64,000 bases of DNA from contig NZ_JAKEIO010000016.1 of NCBI RefSeq assembly GCF_021474405.1, positions 1 through 64,000 on the forward strand, written 5' to 3'. Each line of letters begins with the position of its first letter. Position 1 is the stretch's first letter. The notes beneath the pieces are model-generated. The model was not told where the DNA came from. It searched no databases and was given only the letters and a program-made list of their open reading frames with translations. This DNA comes from [Streptosporangium] indianense. Its GTDB lineage: Bacteria; Actinomycetota; Actinomycetes; Streptomycetales; Streptomycetaceae. Shown piece by piece: positions 33,471 through 42,712 of this stretch. The position numbers and the translations under genes were made by a program.

Positions 33471-34679
33471 ATGGAGTTCCGGCAGTCGAGCAAGCTCAGT
33501 GAGGTCTGTTACGAAATCCGCGGCCCGGTCATCGAGCACGCCAACGCGCTGGAGGAGGCGGGCCACAGCGTGCTGCGTCTCAACACCGGCAATCCCGCGC
33601 TCTTCGGCTTCGAGGCGCCGGAGGAGATCCTCCAGGACATGATCCGGATGCTGCCCCAGGCGCACGGTTACACCGATTCGCGCGGCATCCTCTCCGCCCG
33701 GCGTGCCGTGGCCCAGCGGTACCAGACGCTCGGCCTGGAGGTCGGCGTCGACGACGTCTTCCTCGGCAACGGCGTCTCGGAACTGGTGTCGATGGCCGTC
33801 CAGGCGCTGATCGAGGACGGCGACGAGATCCTCATCCCCGCCCCGGACTTCCCCCTCTGGACGGCGGTGACGACCCTGGCGGGCGGCAAGGCGGTCCACT
33901 ACCTGTGCGACGAACAGGCCGACTGGTACCCCGACCTCGACGACATGGCGTCGAAGATCACCGACCGGACGAAGGCGGTCGTGATCATCAACCCGAACAA
34001 TCCCACCGGCGCGGTCTACCCCAAGGAGATCGTCGAGGGCATCCTCGACCTCGCCCGGCGGCACGGCCTCATGGTCTTCGCCGACGAGATCTACGACCAG
34101 ATCCTCTACGACGACGCCGTGCACCACTCGGCCGCCGCCCTCGCCCCCGACCTGGTCGTCCTCACCTTCTGCGGCCTGTCCAAGACCTACCGCGTGGCGG
34201 GCTTCCGTTCCGGCTGGCTGGTGGTGACGGGCCCGAGGCAGCACGCGAAGGACTACCTGGAGGGCCTCACCATGCTGGCCTCCATGCGGCTGTGCGCCAA
34301 CGCGCCCGCGCAGTACGCCATCCAGGCCGCGCTCGGCGGGCGGCAGTCCATCCGCGAGCTGACCACCCCGGGCGGGCGGCTGCTGGAGCAGCGGGACGTG
34401 GCCTGGCGGATGCTCAACGAGATCCCGGGCGTGACGTGCGTGAAGCCGAAGGGCGCGCTCTACGCCTTCCCGCGCCTCGACCCCAAGGTGCACAGGATCC
34501 ACGACGACGAACGGTTCGTGCTCGACCTGCTGTTGCGGGAGAAGATCCAGGTGGTGCAGGGCACCGGCTTCAACTGGCCGTCTCCGGACCACTTCCGCAT
34601 CCTGACGCTGCCGCACGCGGAGGACCTGGAGGCGGCGATCGGCCGGATCGGGCGGTTCCTCGGCGGGTACCGACAGTAG
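33471..34679 (+). CDS. PLP-dependent alanine-type aminotransferase (class I/II)
   Basis: A 402-aa cytosolic transaminase. Signatures are NTGNPALFGFEAPEEIL, YTDSRGILSARRAVAQRY, NPNNPTGAVYPKEI (about residue 180) and the PLP-Lys segment CGLSKTYRVAGFRSGW (about 240), with the C-terminal Arg in HFRILTLP. The closest well-known group is E. coli AlaA (glutamate-pyruvate transaminase). ATG 33471 is preceded by AGAGGGGAAG. It is divergent from the HxlR regulator, which probably controls it. Confidence 0.92.
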   Translation: MEFRQSSKLSEVCYEIRGPVIEHANALEEAGHSVLRLNTGNPALFGFEAPEEILQDMIRMLPQAHGYTDSRGILSARRAVAQRYQTLGLEVGVDDVFLGNGVSELVSMAVQALIEDGDEILIPAPDFPLWTAVTTLAGGKAVHYLCDEQADWYPDLDDMASKITDRTKAVVIINPNNPTGAVYPKEIVEGILDLARRHGLMVFADEIYDQILYDDAVHHSAAALAPDLVVLTFCGLSKTYRVAGFRSGWLVVTGPRQHAKDYLEGLTMLASMRLCANAPAQYAIQAALGGRQSIRELTTPGGRLLEQRDVAWRMLNEIPGVTCVKPKGALYAFPRLDPKVHRIHDDERFVLDLLLREKIQVVQGTGFNWPSPDHFRILTLPHAEDLEAAIGRIGRFLGGYRQ

Positions 34680-34820
34680 CCGCCGGCCGTTTCCCGCCGG
34701 TCCGCGGGGTCGACCGGAAAGGGTCTTTGAGCCGGACGGGGGCCGAGAGCAGGGCGTGAGCGCCGCACAGAAGGGAAGGTCGTCTTCGGTCCTTCCCCCA
34801 GGCAGGAGCGGAGACGAGTG

Positions 34821-35384
34821 ATGGCCACCACGCAGGGCGCATCCCGGTTCGGCACGGCACGGCCGGCGGACATCAAGCTCCCGGGCATCGTGCTCGGGGT
34901 CGGGATGGGCGGATTCGCCGACGGCATCCTGCTGCATCAGTTGCTGCAGTGGCACCACATGCTCTCCAGCACCGACCAGGACCGCATCGGGGTGAAGTAC
35001 TACGACCCCCACACCGTCTCCGGCCTGCAGATGAACACCGTGTGGGACGGCGTCTTCCACACCGTGTGCTGGCTCGCGGTCCTGCTCGGGCTGGCCGTGC
35101 TGTACGCGCGGGTCACCCACGACCGGCTGCGGGTGTGGACCTCCCGGGTGCTGTGGGGCTGGATGCTCGTCGGCTGGGGCCTGTTCAACCTCGTGGAGGG
35201 CGTGCTGGACCACCACGTCCTCGGCATCCACCACGTCCACGCCGGAGCGGGCCGGGTCTGGTGGGACATCGGCTTCCTGGTCCTGGGCGCCCTGCTGGTC
35301 GCCGGCGGCCACCTGCTCCAGCGCAGCGGCCGGGCGGTCGACCCCGGTGCGGCGGCCGGCCGGCATGAGGGTCTGCACGGCTGA
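34821..35384 (+). CDS. DUF2243 membrane protein
   Basis: A 187-aa membrane protein with four helices and many His residues: GFADGILLHQLLQWHHMLS (about residue 32), GVFHTVCWLAVLLGLAVLY, VEGVLDHHVLGIHHVHAG. The His clusters at helix ends suggest metal or heme binding. The start is ATG 34821 (a GTG lies one codon before). Its stop overlaps the next ATG (TGATG). DUF2243 genes often sit beside ctaG-like genes, as here; precise role unknown. Confidence 0.85.
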   Translation: MATTQGASRFGTARPADIKLPGIVLGVGMGGFADGILLHQLLQWHHMLSSTDQDRIGVKYYDPHTVSGLQMNTVWDGVFHTVCWLAVLLGLAVLYARVTHDRLRVWTSRVLWGWMLVGWGLFNLVEGVLDHHVLGIHHVHAGAGRVWWDIGFLVLGALLVAGGHLLQRSGRAVDPGAAAGRHEGLHG

Positions 35385-36253
35385 TGGGCCACCACCTGCA
35401 CGGGCACGGGCACGGACACGCCGCGGGCGGCGGCGCCCCGGACTGGCTGCCGCCCGCGCTCCTGCTGCTCGCCGCCTGCGGTGCCTACCTGCTGCTCATC
35501 CGCCGGGCGCGCAACCGCAATCCCGCCCTCGGCTGGAGCCGGTGGCGGACCGGCTGCTTCCTCGGCGGGATCCTCCTGCTCGGAGCAGCACTGCTGCCGC
35601 CCGTGGCCTCCTTCGCCCACGAGGACTTCCGCGGGCACATGCTCCAGCACCTCCTCATCGGCATGTACGCGCCGCTCGCCCTGGTCCTGGCCGCCCCCGT
35701 CACGCTCCTGCTGCGCACCCTGCCCGCCTCCCGGGCCCGGCGCCTGACCGCGGTGCTGCACAGTCCGCCTGCCCGCGTGCTCACCCACCCGGCGGTCGCG
35801 CTGGCGCTCTCGGCGGGCGGCCTCGCGGTGCTGTACTTCACGCCTCTTTACCACGCGACCACGGCCCACCCGGCCGCGCACTGGCTGCTGCACGCGCACT
35901 TCCTGCTGTCCGGATGCCTGTTCGCCCACGCCATCGCCGGACCCGACCCGGCCCCCACCCGGCCGGGGGTCAGGGCCCGGCTGGTCTATCTCGGCGTCGC
36001 GATCGCGGCACACGCCGTGATCTCCCAGTTGATGTACGGCGGCTTCTGGGTCGACATCCACGCGCCCGTCGACCAGGTGCAGGGCGGTGCGGAGATCATG
36101 TACTACGGCGGCGACCTGGCCGAGCTGCTGCTGGCCGCCGCGTTGGTGGCCACCTGGCGGCCCGAGCCCCGGCGGGCGGCGGCGCGGGGTGCGTGGGGCC
36201 GGGGTGCGCGGCGGGGAGTCGTCCCGGCCCGGAATGTCAGTGGCGGGTCGTAG
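35384..36253 (+). CDS. CtaG-like (caa3-type) cytochrome c oxidase assembly protein
   Basis: A 289-aa protein with a His-rich N-terminus (MGHHLHGHGHGHA), about seven helices, and the family segments SFAHEDFRGHMLQHLLIGMY (about residue 78), LYFTPLYHATTAHP and HWLLHAHFLLSGCLFAHAI. It belongs to the caa3_CtaG membrane family linked to oxidase or copper handling. It is coupled with DUF2243 by a TGATG overlap. No oxidase subunits are nearby, so a copper role is also possible. Confidence 0.88.
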   Translation: MGHHLHGHGHGHAAGGGAPDWLPPALLLLAACGAYLLLIRRARNRNPALGWSRWRTGCFLGGILLLGAALLPPVASFAHEDFRGHMLQHLLIGMYAPLALVLAAPVTLLLRTLPASRARRLTAVLHSPPARVLTHPAVALALSAGGLAVLYFTPLYHATTAHPAAHWLLHAHFLLSGCLFAHAIAGPDPAPTRPGVRARLVYLGVAIAAHAVISQLMYGGFWVDIHAPVDQVQGGAEIMYYGGDLAELLLAAALVATWRPEPRRAAARGAWGRGARRGVVPARNVSGGS

Positions 36254-36328
36254 CCTTCGAGCAGGTGGGGCTTCGAGCCTGTTCGCGCAGGTGTGGAGCC
36301 CCTTCGAGCAGGCGGGGGCGTCGAGCCT
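36254..36328. repeat. Imperfect direct repeat
   Basis: Two 27-28-bp copies beginning CCTTCGAGCAGG and ending TCGAGCCT start at 36254 and 36301, directly after the CtaG stop. They fill most of the 114-bp spacer before the next gene and may be remnants of a small tandem array. Confidence 0.6.
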
Positions 36329-36367
36329 CGCGCCCTGGGCCCGTCCCCGGCCGGAGAGGAGTGCGCC

Positions 36368-37015
36368 GTGACCCGACCGCCGACCGCCGCGCAGCGGCGT
36401 GTCATCGACGCCGCCGATCCCGTGACCGGGCGGCTGCGGGGCACGGAGGCGCAGCTCACCGCCCTGGTGAAGCGGGGGCTGGCCTTCCGGCACCCGCGGC
36501 CGCCGCACGACCACTTCCTGACGCCGGAGGGGCACCGGGTGCGGCAGGGCATCACCCAGCTGCCCGAGGCCGCCGGGGCCGCGTCCGGGGCCGGGGACGC
36601 CCCCCAGCCGACGGGCGTGTTCGCCGCGCGCGTGGGCGGCGAGGAGACCGCCGCGGCCGCCGGTCCCGCCCGGCGCCGTGAGGTGCACAGCGCCTGGCAG
36701 GGGCTGCTGGAGCTGCGCCGGATGACCAACCCGGGCGGGGACGTGGACCGGCCGTGCGGCTGGGAGCGTACGCACCTGGTGCGGGCGGCGGCGCTGGCCC
36801 TGGAGGCTGCCGGGCACGCTCCTGCGGGGCCTGAGGGCGGGGGCTATCGCGTACGGGAGACCCCGCAGCCGGAGGCCGTCGCCGTCCACGAGCCGGACGG
36901 GGAGGCGCTGCGGGCCTGCGCGGCCACCCTGGAAGGGGCAGGCTGGCAGGTGAGCGAGCACCGCGAGCCGCGCACCGGGAGCCGGTATCTGCTGGCTTCG
37001 CCGCGCCGGGCGTGA
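36368..37015 (+). CDS. Hypothetical protein, possible winged-helix N-terminus
   Basis: A 215-aa protein starting at GTG 36368 with GAGAGGAG upstream. Residues 1-60 (AAQRRVIDAADPVTGRLRG, LVKRGLAFRHP, HFLTPEGHRVRQ) look like a winged helix of the type that ends in LTPEGRRL. A Pro/Ala linker follows, then a second part including RREVHSAWQGLLELRRMTN and a C-terminal alpha-beta segment ending GSRYLLASP. I do not recognise a named family. It is transcribed toward the thioesterase 79 bp downstream. Confidence 0.7.
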   Translation: MTRPPTAAQRRVIDAADPVTGRLRGTEAQLTALVKRGLAFRHPRPPHDHFLTPEGHRVRQGITQLPEAAGAASGAGDAPQPTGVFAARVGGEETAAAAGPARRREVHSAWQGLLELRRMTNPGGDVDRPCGWERTHLVRAAALALEAAGHAPAGPEGGGYRVRETPQPEAVAVHEPDGEALRACAATLEGAGWQVSEHREPRTGSRYLLASPRRA

Positions 37016-37094
37016 TGGGCATGCCAAGATCGGTGGATCGTTGCGCAGTGCACGAGAGTCCGGTGCGAGAGACCCGGCGCGAGAAGGGAAAGCC

Positions 37095-37520
37095 GTGAGC
37101 GAGCCGTTTTCCGTCCCTGTGACCGTCCGTGGCTACGAGACGGACGTCCAGGGACATCTCAACCAGGCGGTCTACCTGAACTACGCGGAGCACGCCCGCT
37201 GGTCGCTGCTCCACGCCGCGGGGATCAGCCAGTCCGCCCTCGTCGGCAGCGGCGTGGGCCCGGTCGCCCTGGAGACGACCATCCGCTACGAACGCGAGCT
37301 GCTCGCGGGCGACGAGGTCCGGGTGACCTGCGCCTTCGAGTGGAGCGGTGGCAAGACGTTCCGGATCGAGCAGACCGTCGTGAAGGCCGACGGCACGGTG
37401 GCCGCGCAGATCACGGCGGTCGGCGGGATCCTGGACCTGGAGCAGCGCAGGCTGGTCGCAGATCCCGCGGCGGTCTTCAGGAAGCTGGCTTCGGACCCGG
37501 GGCTGTTCGGACTGGCGTAG
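37095..37520 (+). CDS. Hotdog-fold acyl-CoA thioesterase (4HBT-like)
   Basis: A 141-aa hotdog thioesterase. The N-terminal RGYETDVQGHLNQAVYLNYAE carries the catalytic Asp and His of the 4-hydroxybenzoyl-CoA thioesterase type, followed by the hotdog strand TTIRYERELLAGDEVRV. GTG 37095 has AGAAGGGAAA upstream, and longer upstream frame is basic and unlikely coding. Acyl substrate unknown. Confidence 0.87.
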   Translation: MSEPFSVPVTVRGYETDVQGHLNQAVYLNYAEHARWSLLHAAGISQSALVGSGVGPVALETTIRYERELLAGDEVRVTCAFEWSGGKTFRIEQTVVKADGTVAAQITAVGGILDLEQRRLVADPAAVFRKLASDPGLFGLA

Positions 37521-37562
37521 GGCCGTGGGCCCGATCCCCGGCGGGCGGTCGCGCGGCGCCGG

Positions 37563-37778
37563 TCATCGCACACCGCGTTCCTCCAGGGCCGCTCTGAGGC
37601 TGCGCAGGGCGTAGTGGACGCGGGACTTCACCGTGCCCTGGGGGACGCCCGGCACGGTGGCCGCCTGGTGCGTCGTGCGGTCGGCGAAGAAGGTGGCCTC
37701 CGGGGCCTCGCGGTGTGCCGGTGTCAGCGCCCGCGGTGCACGGCGTCGGCGGGTCCGCCGCAACGCCTTCCGGCCCAC
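37563..37778 (-). pseudogene. Remnant of an ECF sigma factor (region 4 end)
   Basis: The last 25-30 codons read GVPQGTVKSRVHYALRSL and RAALEERGVR, the sigma region 4.2 recognition helix and tail of SigJ/ECF-type factors. Upstream the frame loses similarity (an Arg-rich MGRKALRRTRRRR start), and a full sigma gene would need another 130 codons which are not present. A short plus-strand frame at 37784-37867 ending in DIDVWLEAVMLTV is probably also debris. The segment lies between two convergent intact genes. Confidence 0.7.
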
Positions 37779-37878
37779 GGCGTATGCAGCAAGCCCCGCC
37801 CCGACTCGCCTTCGGCGGCACCCTGGACATCGACGTCTGGCTGGAGGCCGTGATGCTCACCGTGTGACCGCGCGGCGG

Positions 37879-39525
37879 TCACGTCGCCGAACGCCGCCAG
37901 ATCGTCAGGTCCACCGTGAGGGCGGCGAGTTCCGGCAGCGCGGTCGACTTCGTCTGGACCGTGAGCAGGGCGATGTCCCCGGACGTGTGCCTGACGCAGA
38001 TCTGACCTCCCACCGGCACCGAGGCCAGCGGCCAGCGGCGCCGGTCGGCATGCGCCAGCATGAGCCGGCAGTCGTCGAGGGAGACGCCCTCGTCGGTGAA
38101 CATCTGCACGAAGACACTGGTGTCGCTCTGCAGCGCGCATCCGGCGTTCTCGCAGTCGAAGCGGATGTCGCCCTCGCGGTCCTCGCGCTGGAACGGCTCC
38201 TCGAAGCTCAGCGAGCTCTTCGCGTCCAGCCTCTGGAGCACCCGGCCGATGGGGCGCGGCGTCCCGGAGGCGGTCGGGGAGGGCTGCGAGGCCCGCGGTG
38301 TCCGGCCCTCGGCATCCGCGACGGCCCCGGACGCCGAAGGCGACGGCGTAGCCGCGTCCGCCGACCGCCCGGACCTGTCCGGGTCCGGCGTCGCCGGTGC
38401 GCCGGCCACCCAGTCGCGGAACCTGTTCCCCGCGTCCTGGACCGTCCAGAGCAGGCCGCCCAGCGCCACCACCCCGGCCGTCACGGCCGCGGCCGTGATC
38501 AGCGCGGTGCGCCGGTGTCGCGCCCGCCGCTCCCCGGGCGCACCCGGCAGCGGCTGGGGCCGGGTGACGACCAGCGGCTGAGGCTCGACGCGTGTGGGAG
38601 TGGAGAGACTCGTGGGAGTGGAGAGCGGCGACGGGACCGTCGGCTCCGGTCCTGTGACGTCCCGCCACACGGCGGGGCCCGCGCCCGCGTCGGCGTCGGC
38701 GCCCAGTCGCTGCCGGCACCAGTCGACGATCTCCGCCAGGTCCGCCCTGTCCTTCGGGTCGGCGGCCAGGCAGCGGGCGAACAGTGGTCGGAGCTGCTCG
38801 GGCAGCACGGACAGGTCGGGCCGGTCGTGCACGATCCGGTACAGCACGCCGACCGCGGAGCCCTCCCCGTACAGCGGGCGGCCCAGGGCGGCGAACGCGG
38901 CCGTCTGGCCCAGCGCGAAGACGTCGGTCGCAGCCGTGACCTCCCCCGCCGACGCCTGCTCGGGAGCCATGAAGTGGGGCGTGCCGACGGCGGCGCCGGT
39001 GGCGGTGTACGAGGTGAAGTCGGCGGCCAGCGAGATGCCGAAGTCGATCACGCGCGGCCCGTCGGCGGCGAGCAGCACGTTGGACGGCTTGAGGTCCCGG
39101 TGCACGAGGCCGGCGGCGTGGACGGCCTGGAGCGCCTCGGCCACCCCCGCCACCAGCCACAGCACCGCGGGGACGGGCAGCGGACCGCGTCGGGCGACGG
39201 CGTCGGTGAGGGACGGGCCGGGGACGTACAGCGTGGCCGCCCAGGGCGGTGTGCCGTCGGCGTCGGCGTCGATCAGTTCGGCGGTGTAGGCGCCCCGGAC
39301 CCGCCGGGCCGCCTCCACCTCCCGGCGGAACCGCCGCCGGAACTCGGGGTCGTCGGCCAGTTCCGGCCGTACCACCTTGATCGCCACCGGCCGGCCGCCC
39401 TGCGTGTGCGACAGGTAGACACGCCCCATGCCGCCCGCACCGAGCCGGGCGGCGAGGCGGTATCCGGCCACCATGGGCGGATCGTCCGCCCGCAGCGGCT
39501 GGAACACCTCGCTCGCGTGGTTCAT
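37879..39525 (-). CDS. Membrane Ser/Thr protein kinase
   Basis: A 548-aa Hanks-type kinase. The kinase domain (about residues 18-275) has LGAGGMGRVY, the ATP Lys in VAIKVVRP, HRDLKPSNVLL, DFGIS and GTPHFMAPEQ, all catalytic residues intact. A Pro/Thr-rich juxtamembrane linker, one helix (ALITAAAVTAGVVALGGLLW, about 335) and an extracellular part of about 200 aa follow; the latter has a C-terminal domain with DCENAGCALQ and ICVRH, not PASTA repeats. ATG 39525 has GGGGGAG upstream. Targets unknown. It lies 80 bp downstream of the permease gene on the same strand. Confidence 0.94.
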   Translation of the reverse strand: MNHASEVFQPLRADDPPMVAGYRLAARLGAGGMGRVYLSHTQGGRPVAIKVVRPELADDPEFRRRFRREVEAARRVRGAYTAELIDADADGTPPWAATLYVPGPSLTDAVARRGPLPVPAVLWLVAGVAEALQAVHAAGLVHRDLKPSNVLLAADGPRVIDFGISLAADFTSYTATGAAVGTPHFMAPEQASAGEVTAATDVFALGQTAAFAALGRPLYGEGSAVGVLYRIVHDRPDLSVLPEQLRPLFARCLAADPKDRADLAEIVDWCRQRLGADADAGAGPAVWRDVTGPEPTVPSPLSTPTSLSTPTRVEPQPLVVTRPQPLPGAPGERRARHRRTALITAAAVTAGVVALGGLLWTVQDAGNRFRDWVAGAPATPDPDRSGRSADAATPSPSASGAVADAEGRTPRASQPSPTASGTPRPIGRVLQRLDAKSSLSFEEPFQREDREGDIRFDCENAGCALQSDTSVFVQMFTDEGVSLDDCRLMLAHADRRRWPLASVPVGGQICVRHTSGDIALLTVQTKSTALPELAALTVDLTIWRRSAT

Positions 39526-39605
39526 CGGCCCGTCTCCCCCTCGTCCCTGACCCCCGGTCAACCCTGAGTTGACCAAGGCAGAAGCCTAAGCGGAGTCCGG
39601 CGGCC

Positions 39606-40994
39606 TCAGGACGCGGCCGGGGCCTTCGGGGTGTTCGTCAGTTCCTCGCCCGCCTCCATCGGGTGGGTCACGTCGTGGGCGTCCCGGGCGCCCTTGCCCA
39701 GGTGGTTGAAGACGAGGTTGAGCAGCACGGCCGCCACACAGCCCGTCGAGATGCCGGAGTCCAGGACGATGCGGGCCGTCTCCGGGAAGGCGTGGTAGAA
39801 CTCCGGGGCCGTGATGGGGATGATGCCGACGGCCAGGGAGACGGCCACGATCAGGACGTTGTTGTCCTTGTCCAGGGCGGCCCGGACCAGGGTCTGGATG
39901 CCGCTGGCCGCGACCGAGCCGAACAGGACGACGCCCGCCCCGCCGAGCACCGGGCGCGGTACGACGGCGATCAGCGAGGCCGCCATCGGACACAGGCCCA
40001 TCAGCACCAGGAAGCCGCCGCCCGCGGCGACGACGTACCGGCTGCGGATCTTCGTCATGGCGACCAGGCCGATGTTCTGCGCGAAGGCGCTGCACATGAA
40101 GCCGTTGAAGAGGGGGCTGAGCGCCGAGCCGAGGGTGTCGGCGCGCAGGCCGGCCGCGATGGTCCGCTCGTCGGCCGGGCGCTCGACGATCTCGCCCAGC
40201 GCCAGCATGTCGGCGGTCGATTCGGTCATCGACACCACCATCACCACGCACATCGAGATGATCGCGGCGAGCTGGAACTGTGGGGCGCCGAAGTGGAACG
40301 GGGTGGGGAAGCCGATGACGGCGGCGTCCGCGACGGGGGTGAAGTCCGTGGCGCCGAACGGGATCGCGATCAGCGTGCCGATCACGAGTCCGAGCAGCAC
40401 GGCGATCTGCTTGACGAAGCCCGTGGTGAAGCGGCGCAGCAGCAGCACGATCAGCAGGGTGACGGCCGCGAGGCCCAGGTTGGTCGCCGAACCGTAGTCG
40501 TGGGCCCCCGGGTTGGGACCCTGCGCCCAGCCGAAGGCGACCGGCAGCAGCGATATGCCGATGAGGGTGATGACCGTGCCGGTCACCACGGGCGGGAAGA
40601 AGCGGATGGCCTTGCAGAAGACGGGGGCGGCGAGGAAACCGAGGAGTCCGGCGACGATGACCGCGCCGAAGATGATCGGCAGGGCGTCGGACTTGTCCTG
40701 GGTGGAGGCGACGATCGCGGTCATCGGGGCGACACCGGCGAAGGTGACGCCGTTGACGAACGGCAGCCGGGCGCCGATCTTCCAGATGCCGAGGGTCTGC
40801 AGGAAGGTGGCGAGGCCCGCGGTGAACAGGCAGGCGCCGGTGAGGAAGGTCAGGTCGGTGGCGGTGAGGCCGATGGCCGCGCCGACGATCAGGGGCGGGG
40901 CGACGACTCCGGCGTACATGGCGGCCACGTGCTGCAGGCCGGTCGTCGCCATCTTGAGCGCGGGGAGTTTTTCGTCAACGGGGTGGTCGGCCAC
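39606..40994 (-). CDS. NCS2-family urate/xanthine permease
   Basis: A nucleobase:cation symporter of 462 aa with about 14 helices. It has the N-terminal GLQHVAAMYAGVVAPPLIVG, the substrate-site region MTESTADMLALGEIV (Glu in helix 8) and the NCS2 signature SAFAQNIGLVAMTKIRSR. The GTG start at 40994 follows AGGGACGCCGCC. Downstream of the urate operon and deaminase, it most likely imports urate, xanthine or guanine; within NCS2 it is closest by motif to the UraA/UacT-xanthine group. A terminator lies between it and the deaminase, so it may have its own promoter in the 220-bp gap. Confidence 0.92.
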   Translation of the reverse strand: MADHPVDEKLPALKMATTGLQHVAAMYAGVVAPPLIVGAAIGLTATDLTFLTGACLFTAGLATFLQTLGIWKIGARLPFVNGVTFAGVAPMTAIVASTQDKSDALPIIFGAVIVAGLLGFLAAPVFCKAIRFFPPVVTGTVITLIGISLLPVAFGWAQGPNPGAHDYGSATNLGLAAVTLLIVLLLRRFTTGFVKQIAVLLGLVIGTLIAIPFGATDFTPVADAAVIGFPTPFHFGAPQFQLAAIISMCVVMVVSMTESTADMLALGEIVERPADERTIAAGLRADTLGSALSPLFNGFMCSAFAQNIGLVAMTKIRSRYVVAAGGGFLVLMGLCPMAASLIAVVPRPVLGGAGVVLFGSVAASGIQTLVRAALDKDNNVLIVAVSLAVGIIPITAPEFYHAFPETARIVLDSGISTGCVAAVLLNLVFNHLGKGARDAHDVTHPMEAGEELTNTPKAPAAS

Positions 40995-41172
40995 GGCGGC
41001 GTCCCTCCGGTCGGTTACACGGCCGCGCCGATGCGGCCGTGGGTGTCAGGGAGGTGGTGCGGGTGGTCGTGCGGGACCGGATGTGCGCGGACGGTGGTGG
41101 CCGTTCCGGGGCGCGCGCGGTCACGCGCACCCCGGAGACGACCGCCGTGCACCCCGCTCGGGTTCACGGCCA

Positions 41173-41200
41173 CCGGCCGGGAGCCGTCCCTCCCGGCCGG
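41173..41200 (-). terminator. Terminator after deaminase gene
   Basis: An 11-bp perfect stem CCGGCCGGGAG / CTCCCGGCCGG with a 6-nt loop, 15 bp past the deaminase stop in the direction of transcription. The rest of the 220-bp gap to the permease start shows no other clear element. Confidence 0.75.
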
Positions 41201-41214
41201 AGTCATCCGGGTGG

Positions 41215-42594
41215 TCAGGCCCCGGCGGCGATCTTCGCCAGCCGTCGGGCCTCGTCCCGCGTGGCGCGGGCGATGGCGTCCTCGTCGGCCGTGAGGAGCC
41301 GTCCGTCCTCGACGATCTGCCGGCCGTTCACGAAGGAGGCGGTGACCGGCGCGGCAGCGCCGAAGACCAGGGCGGTCACCGGGTCGGCGATGGAGGCGTG
41401 GGCGAGCGTGTCCAGCTTCCACAGCACGAGGTCGGCGAGCTTGCCGGGCTCCAGGGAGCCGGTCTCCGCGGCCCGGCCGAGGACCTGGGCACCGCCGTAC
41501 GTTCCCAGGCGCAGGGCCTGACGGGCGTTCAGGGCGGCCTCCTTGTGGCCGCCGAGGCGGTTGATGAGGAGGGCGTTGCGCAGCTCGGTGTGGAGTTCGC
41601 CGGACTCGTTGGAGGCGGTGCCGTCCACGCCGAGGCCGACGGGGACGCCGGCGGCGAGCATGTCGGGGACGCGGGCGATGCCGGCCGCGAGGCGGGCGTT
41701 GGAGGACGGGCAGTGCGCGACGCCGGTGCGGGACCGGGCGAAGGCGGCGATGTCGGAGTCGTTCATGTGGACGCAGTGCGCCATCCACACGTCCTCACCG
41801 AGCCAGCCGGTGGACTCGAAGTAGTCGGTCGGGCCCATGCCGAACAGTTCGTGGCAGAACTTCTCCTCCTCCACGGTCTCCGAGCCGTGGGTGTGCAGCC
41901 GGACACCGAGACGGCGGGCCAACTGGGCGCCGTCGCGGAGCAGTTCGGTGGAGACGGAGAAGGGCGAGCAGGGCGCGACGGCGACCTGGGTCATGGCGTC
42001 GAAAGAGGAGTCGTGGTGCTGCCGCACGGTCTCCTCGGTGGCCGCGAGCGCACCGTCGAGGGTCTCCACGGCGAAGTCCGGGGGCAGGCCGCCGTCCTTC
42101 TCGCTGCGGTCCATGGAGCCGCGGGCGAGGGTGAAGCGGACGCCCATGTCGCGGGCGGCGCCGATGATCGCGCCGGAGAGGTCGCCGGAGCCGCGCGGGA
42201 AGACGTAGTGGTGGTCCATGGCGGTGGTGACGCCACCGCGGGCCATCATCGCCAGGGAACCCTGGGCGGCGGCGCGGACCATGGGCTCGTCGATGCGCGC
42301 CCAGGTGGGGTAGAGCGCGACGAGCCAGTTGAAGAGGTTGTGGTCCGTGGCCAGGCCGCGGGTGATCCACTGGTAGAAGTGGTGATGGGTGTTGATCAGG
42401 CCGGGGGTCACGAGGTGGCCGGTGGCGTCGATACGGCGTACGACGTTCTCCAGGCCCTCGGGGGCCGCGCCCGCGCCGAGCGACTCGATGCGATTGCCGG
42501 CGAGGACGACGTGCCCGGAGGCGTACTCCGTGTCGTGTCCGTCGACGGTCGCGATCGCACAGTTCTCGATGACGATGCGCCGCTCTGCTGCCAT
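41215..42594 (-). CDS. 8-oxoguanine deaminase / guanine deaminase-like amidohydrolase
   Basis: A zinc amidohydrolase of 459 aa of the cytosine/8-oxoguanine deaminase type. Metal and catalytic motifs: INTHHHFYQWITRG (about residue 65), HTHGSETVEEE (about 235), MAHCVHMND (about 270), AHCPSSNARLAAG and VDGTASNE (about 320). Enzymes with this NTHHHFYQ pattern are usually annotated as 8-oxoguanine deaminase (product urate) in Streptomyces. That would feed urate directly to the upstream urate hydroxylase. The adjacency supports the assignment, but guanine cannot be excluded as substrate. Confidence 0.87.
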   Translation of the reverse strand: MAAERRIVIENCAIATVDGHDTEYASGHVVLAGNRIESLGAGAAPEGLENVVRRIDATGHLVTPGLINTHHHFYQWITRGLATDHNLFNWLVALYPTWARIDEPMVRAAAQGSLAMMARGGVTTAMDHHYVFPRGSGDLSGAIIGAARDMGVRFTLARGSMDRSEKDGGLPPDFAVETLDGALAATEETVRQHHDSSFDAMTQVAVAPCSPFSVSTELLRDGAQLARRLGVRLHTHGSETVEEEKFCHELFGMGPTDYFESTGWLGEDVWMAHCVHMNDSDIAAFARSRTGVAHCPSSNARLAAGIARVPDMLAAGVPVGLGVDGTASNESGELHTELRNALLINRLGGHKEAALNARQALRLGTYGGAQVLGRAAETGSLEPGKLADLVLWKLDTLAHASIADPVTALVFGAAAPVTASFVNGRQIVEDGRLLTADEDAIARATRDEARRLAKIAAGA

Positions 42595-42662
42595 GGTTCG
42601 TCCCTTTTCACGAAGTGTGCTGAATTGGAGAGGGCACGGCAGGACCCTGGGAGTTTTGAGTG

Positions 42663-42694
42663 CCGTGGCCGGGAGGATGGTTCCCCGGCCACGG
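42663..42694 (-). terminator. Hairpin after urate hydroxylase
   Basis: An 11-bp perfect stem CCGTGGCCGGG / CCCGGCCACGG with a 10-nt loop in the 118-bp gap between urate hydroxylase and deaminase. It may end or attenuate the uraD-uraH-pucL transcript. Confidence 0.7.
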
Positions 42695-42712
42695 GTGCCG
42701 AAAGGGTGAGCC

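Noticed and set aside
37784..37867. 27-codon plus-strand frame ending in DIDVWLEAVMLTV
   Set aside because: Too short, no ribosome-binding site, and in a stretch of gene debris.
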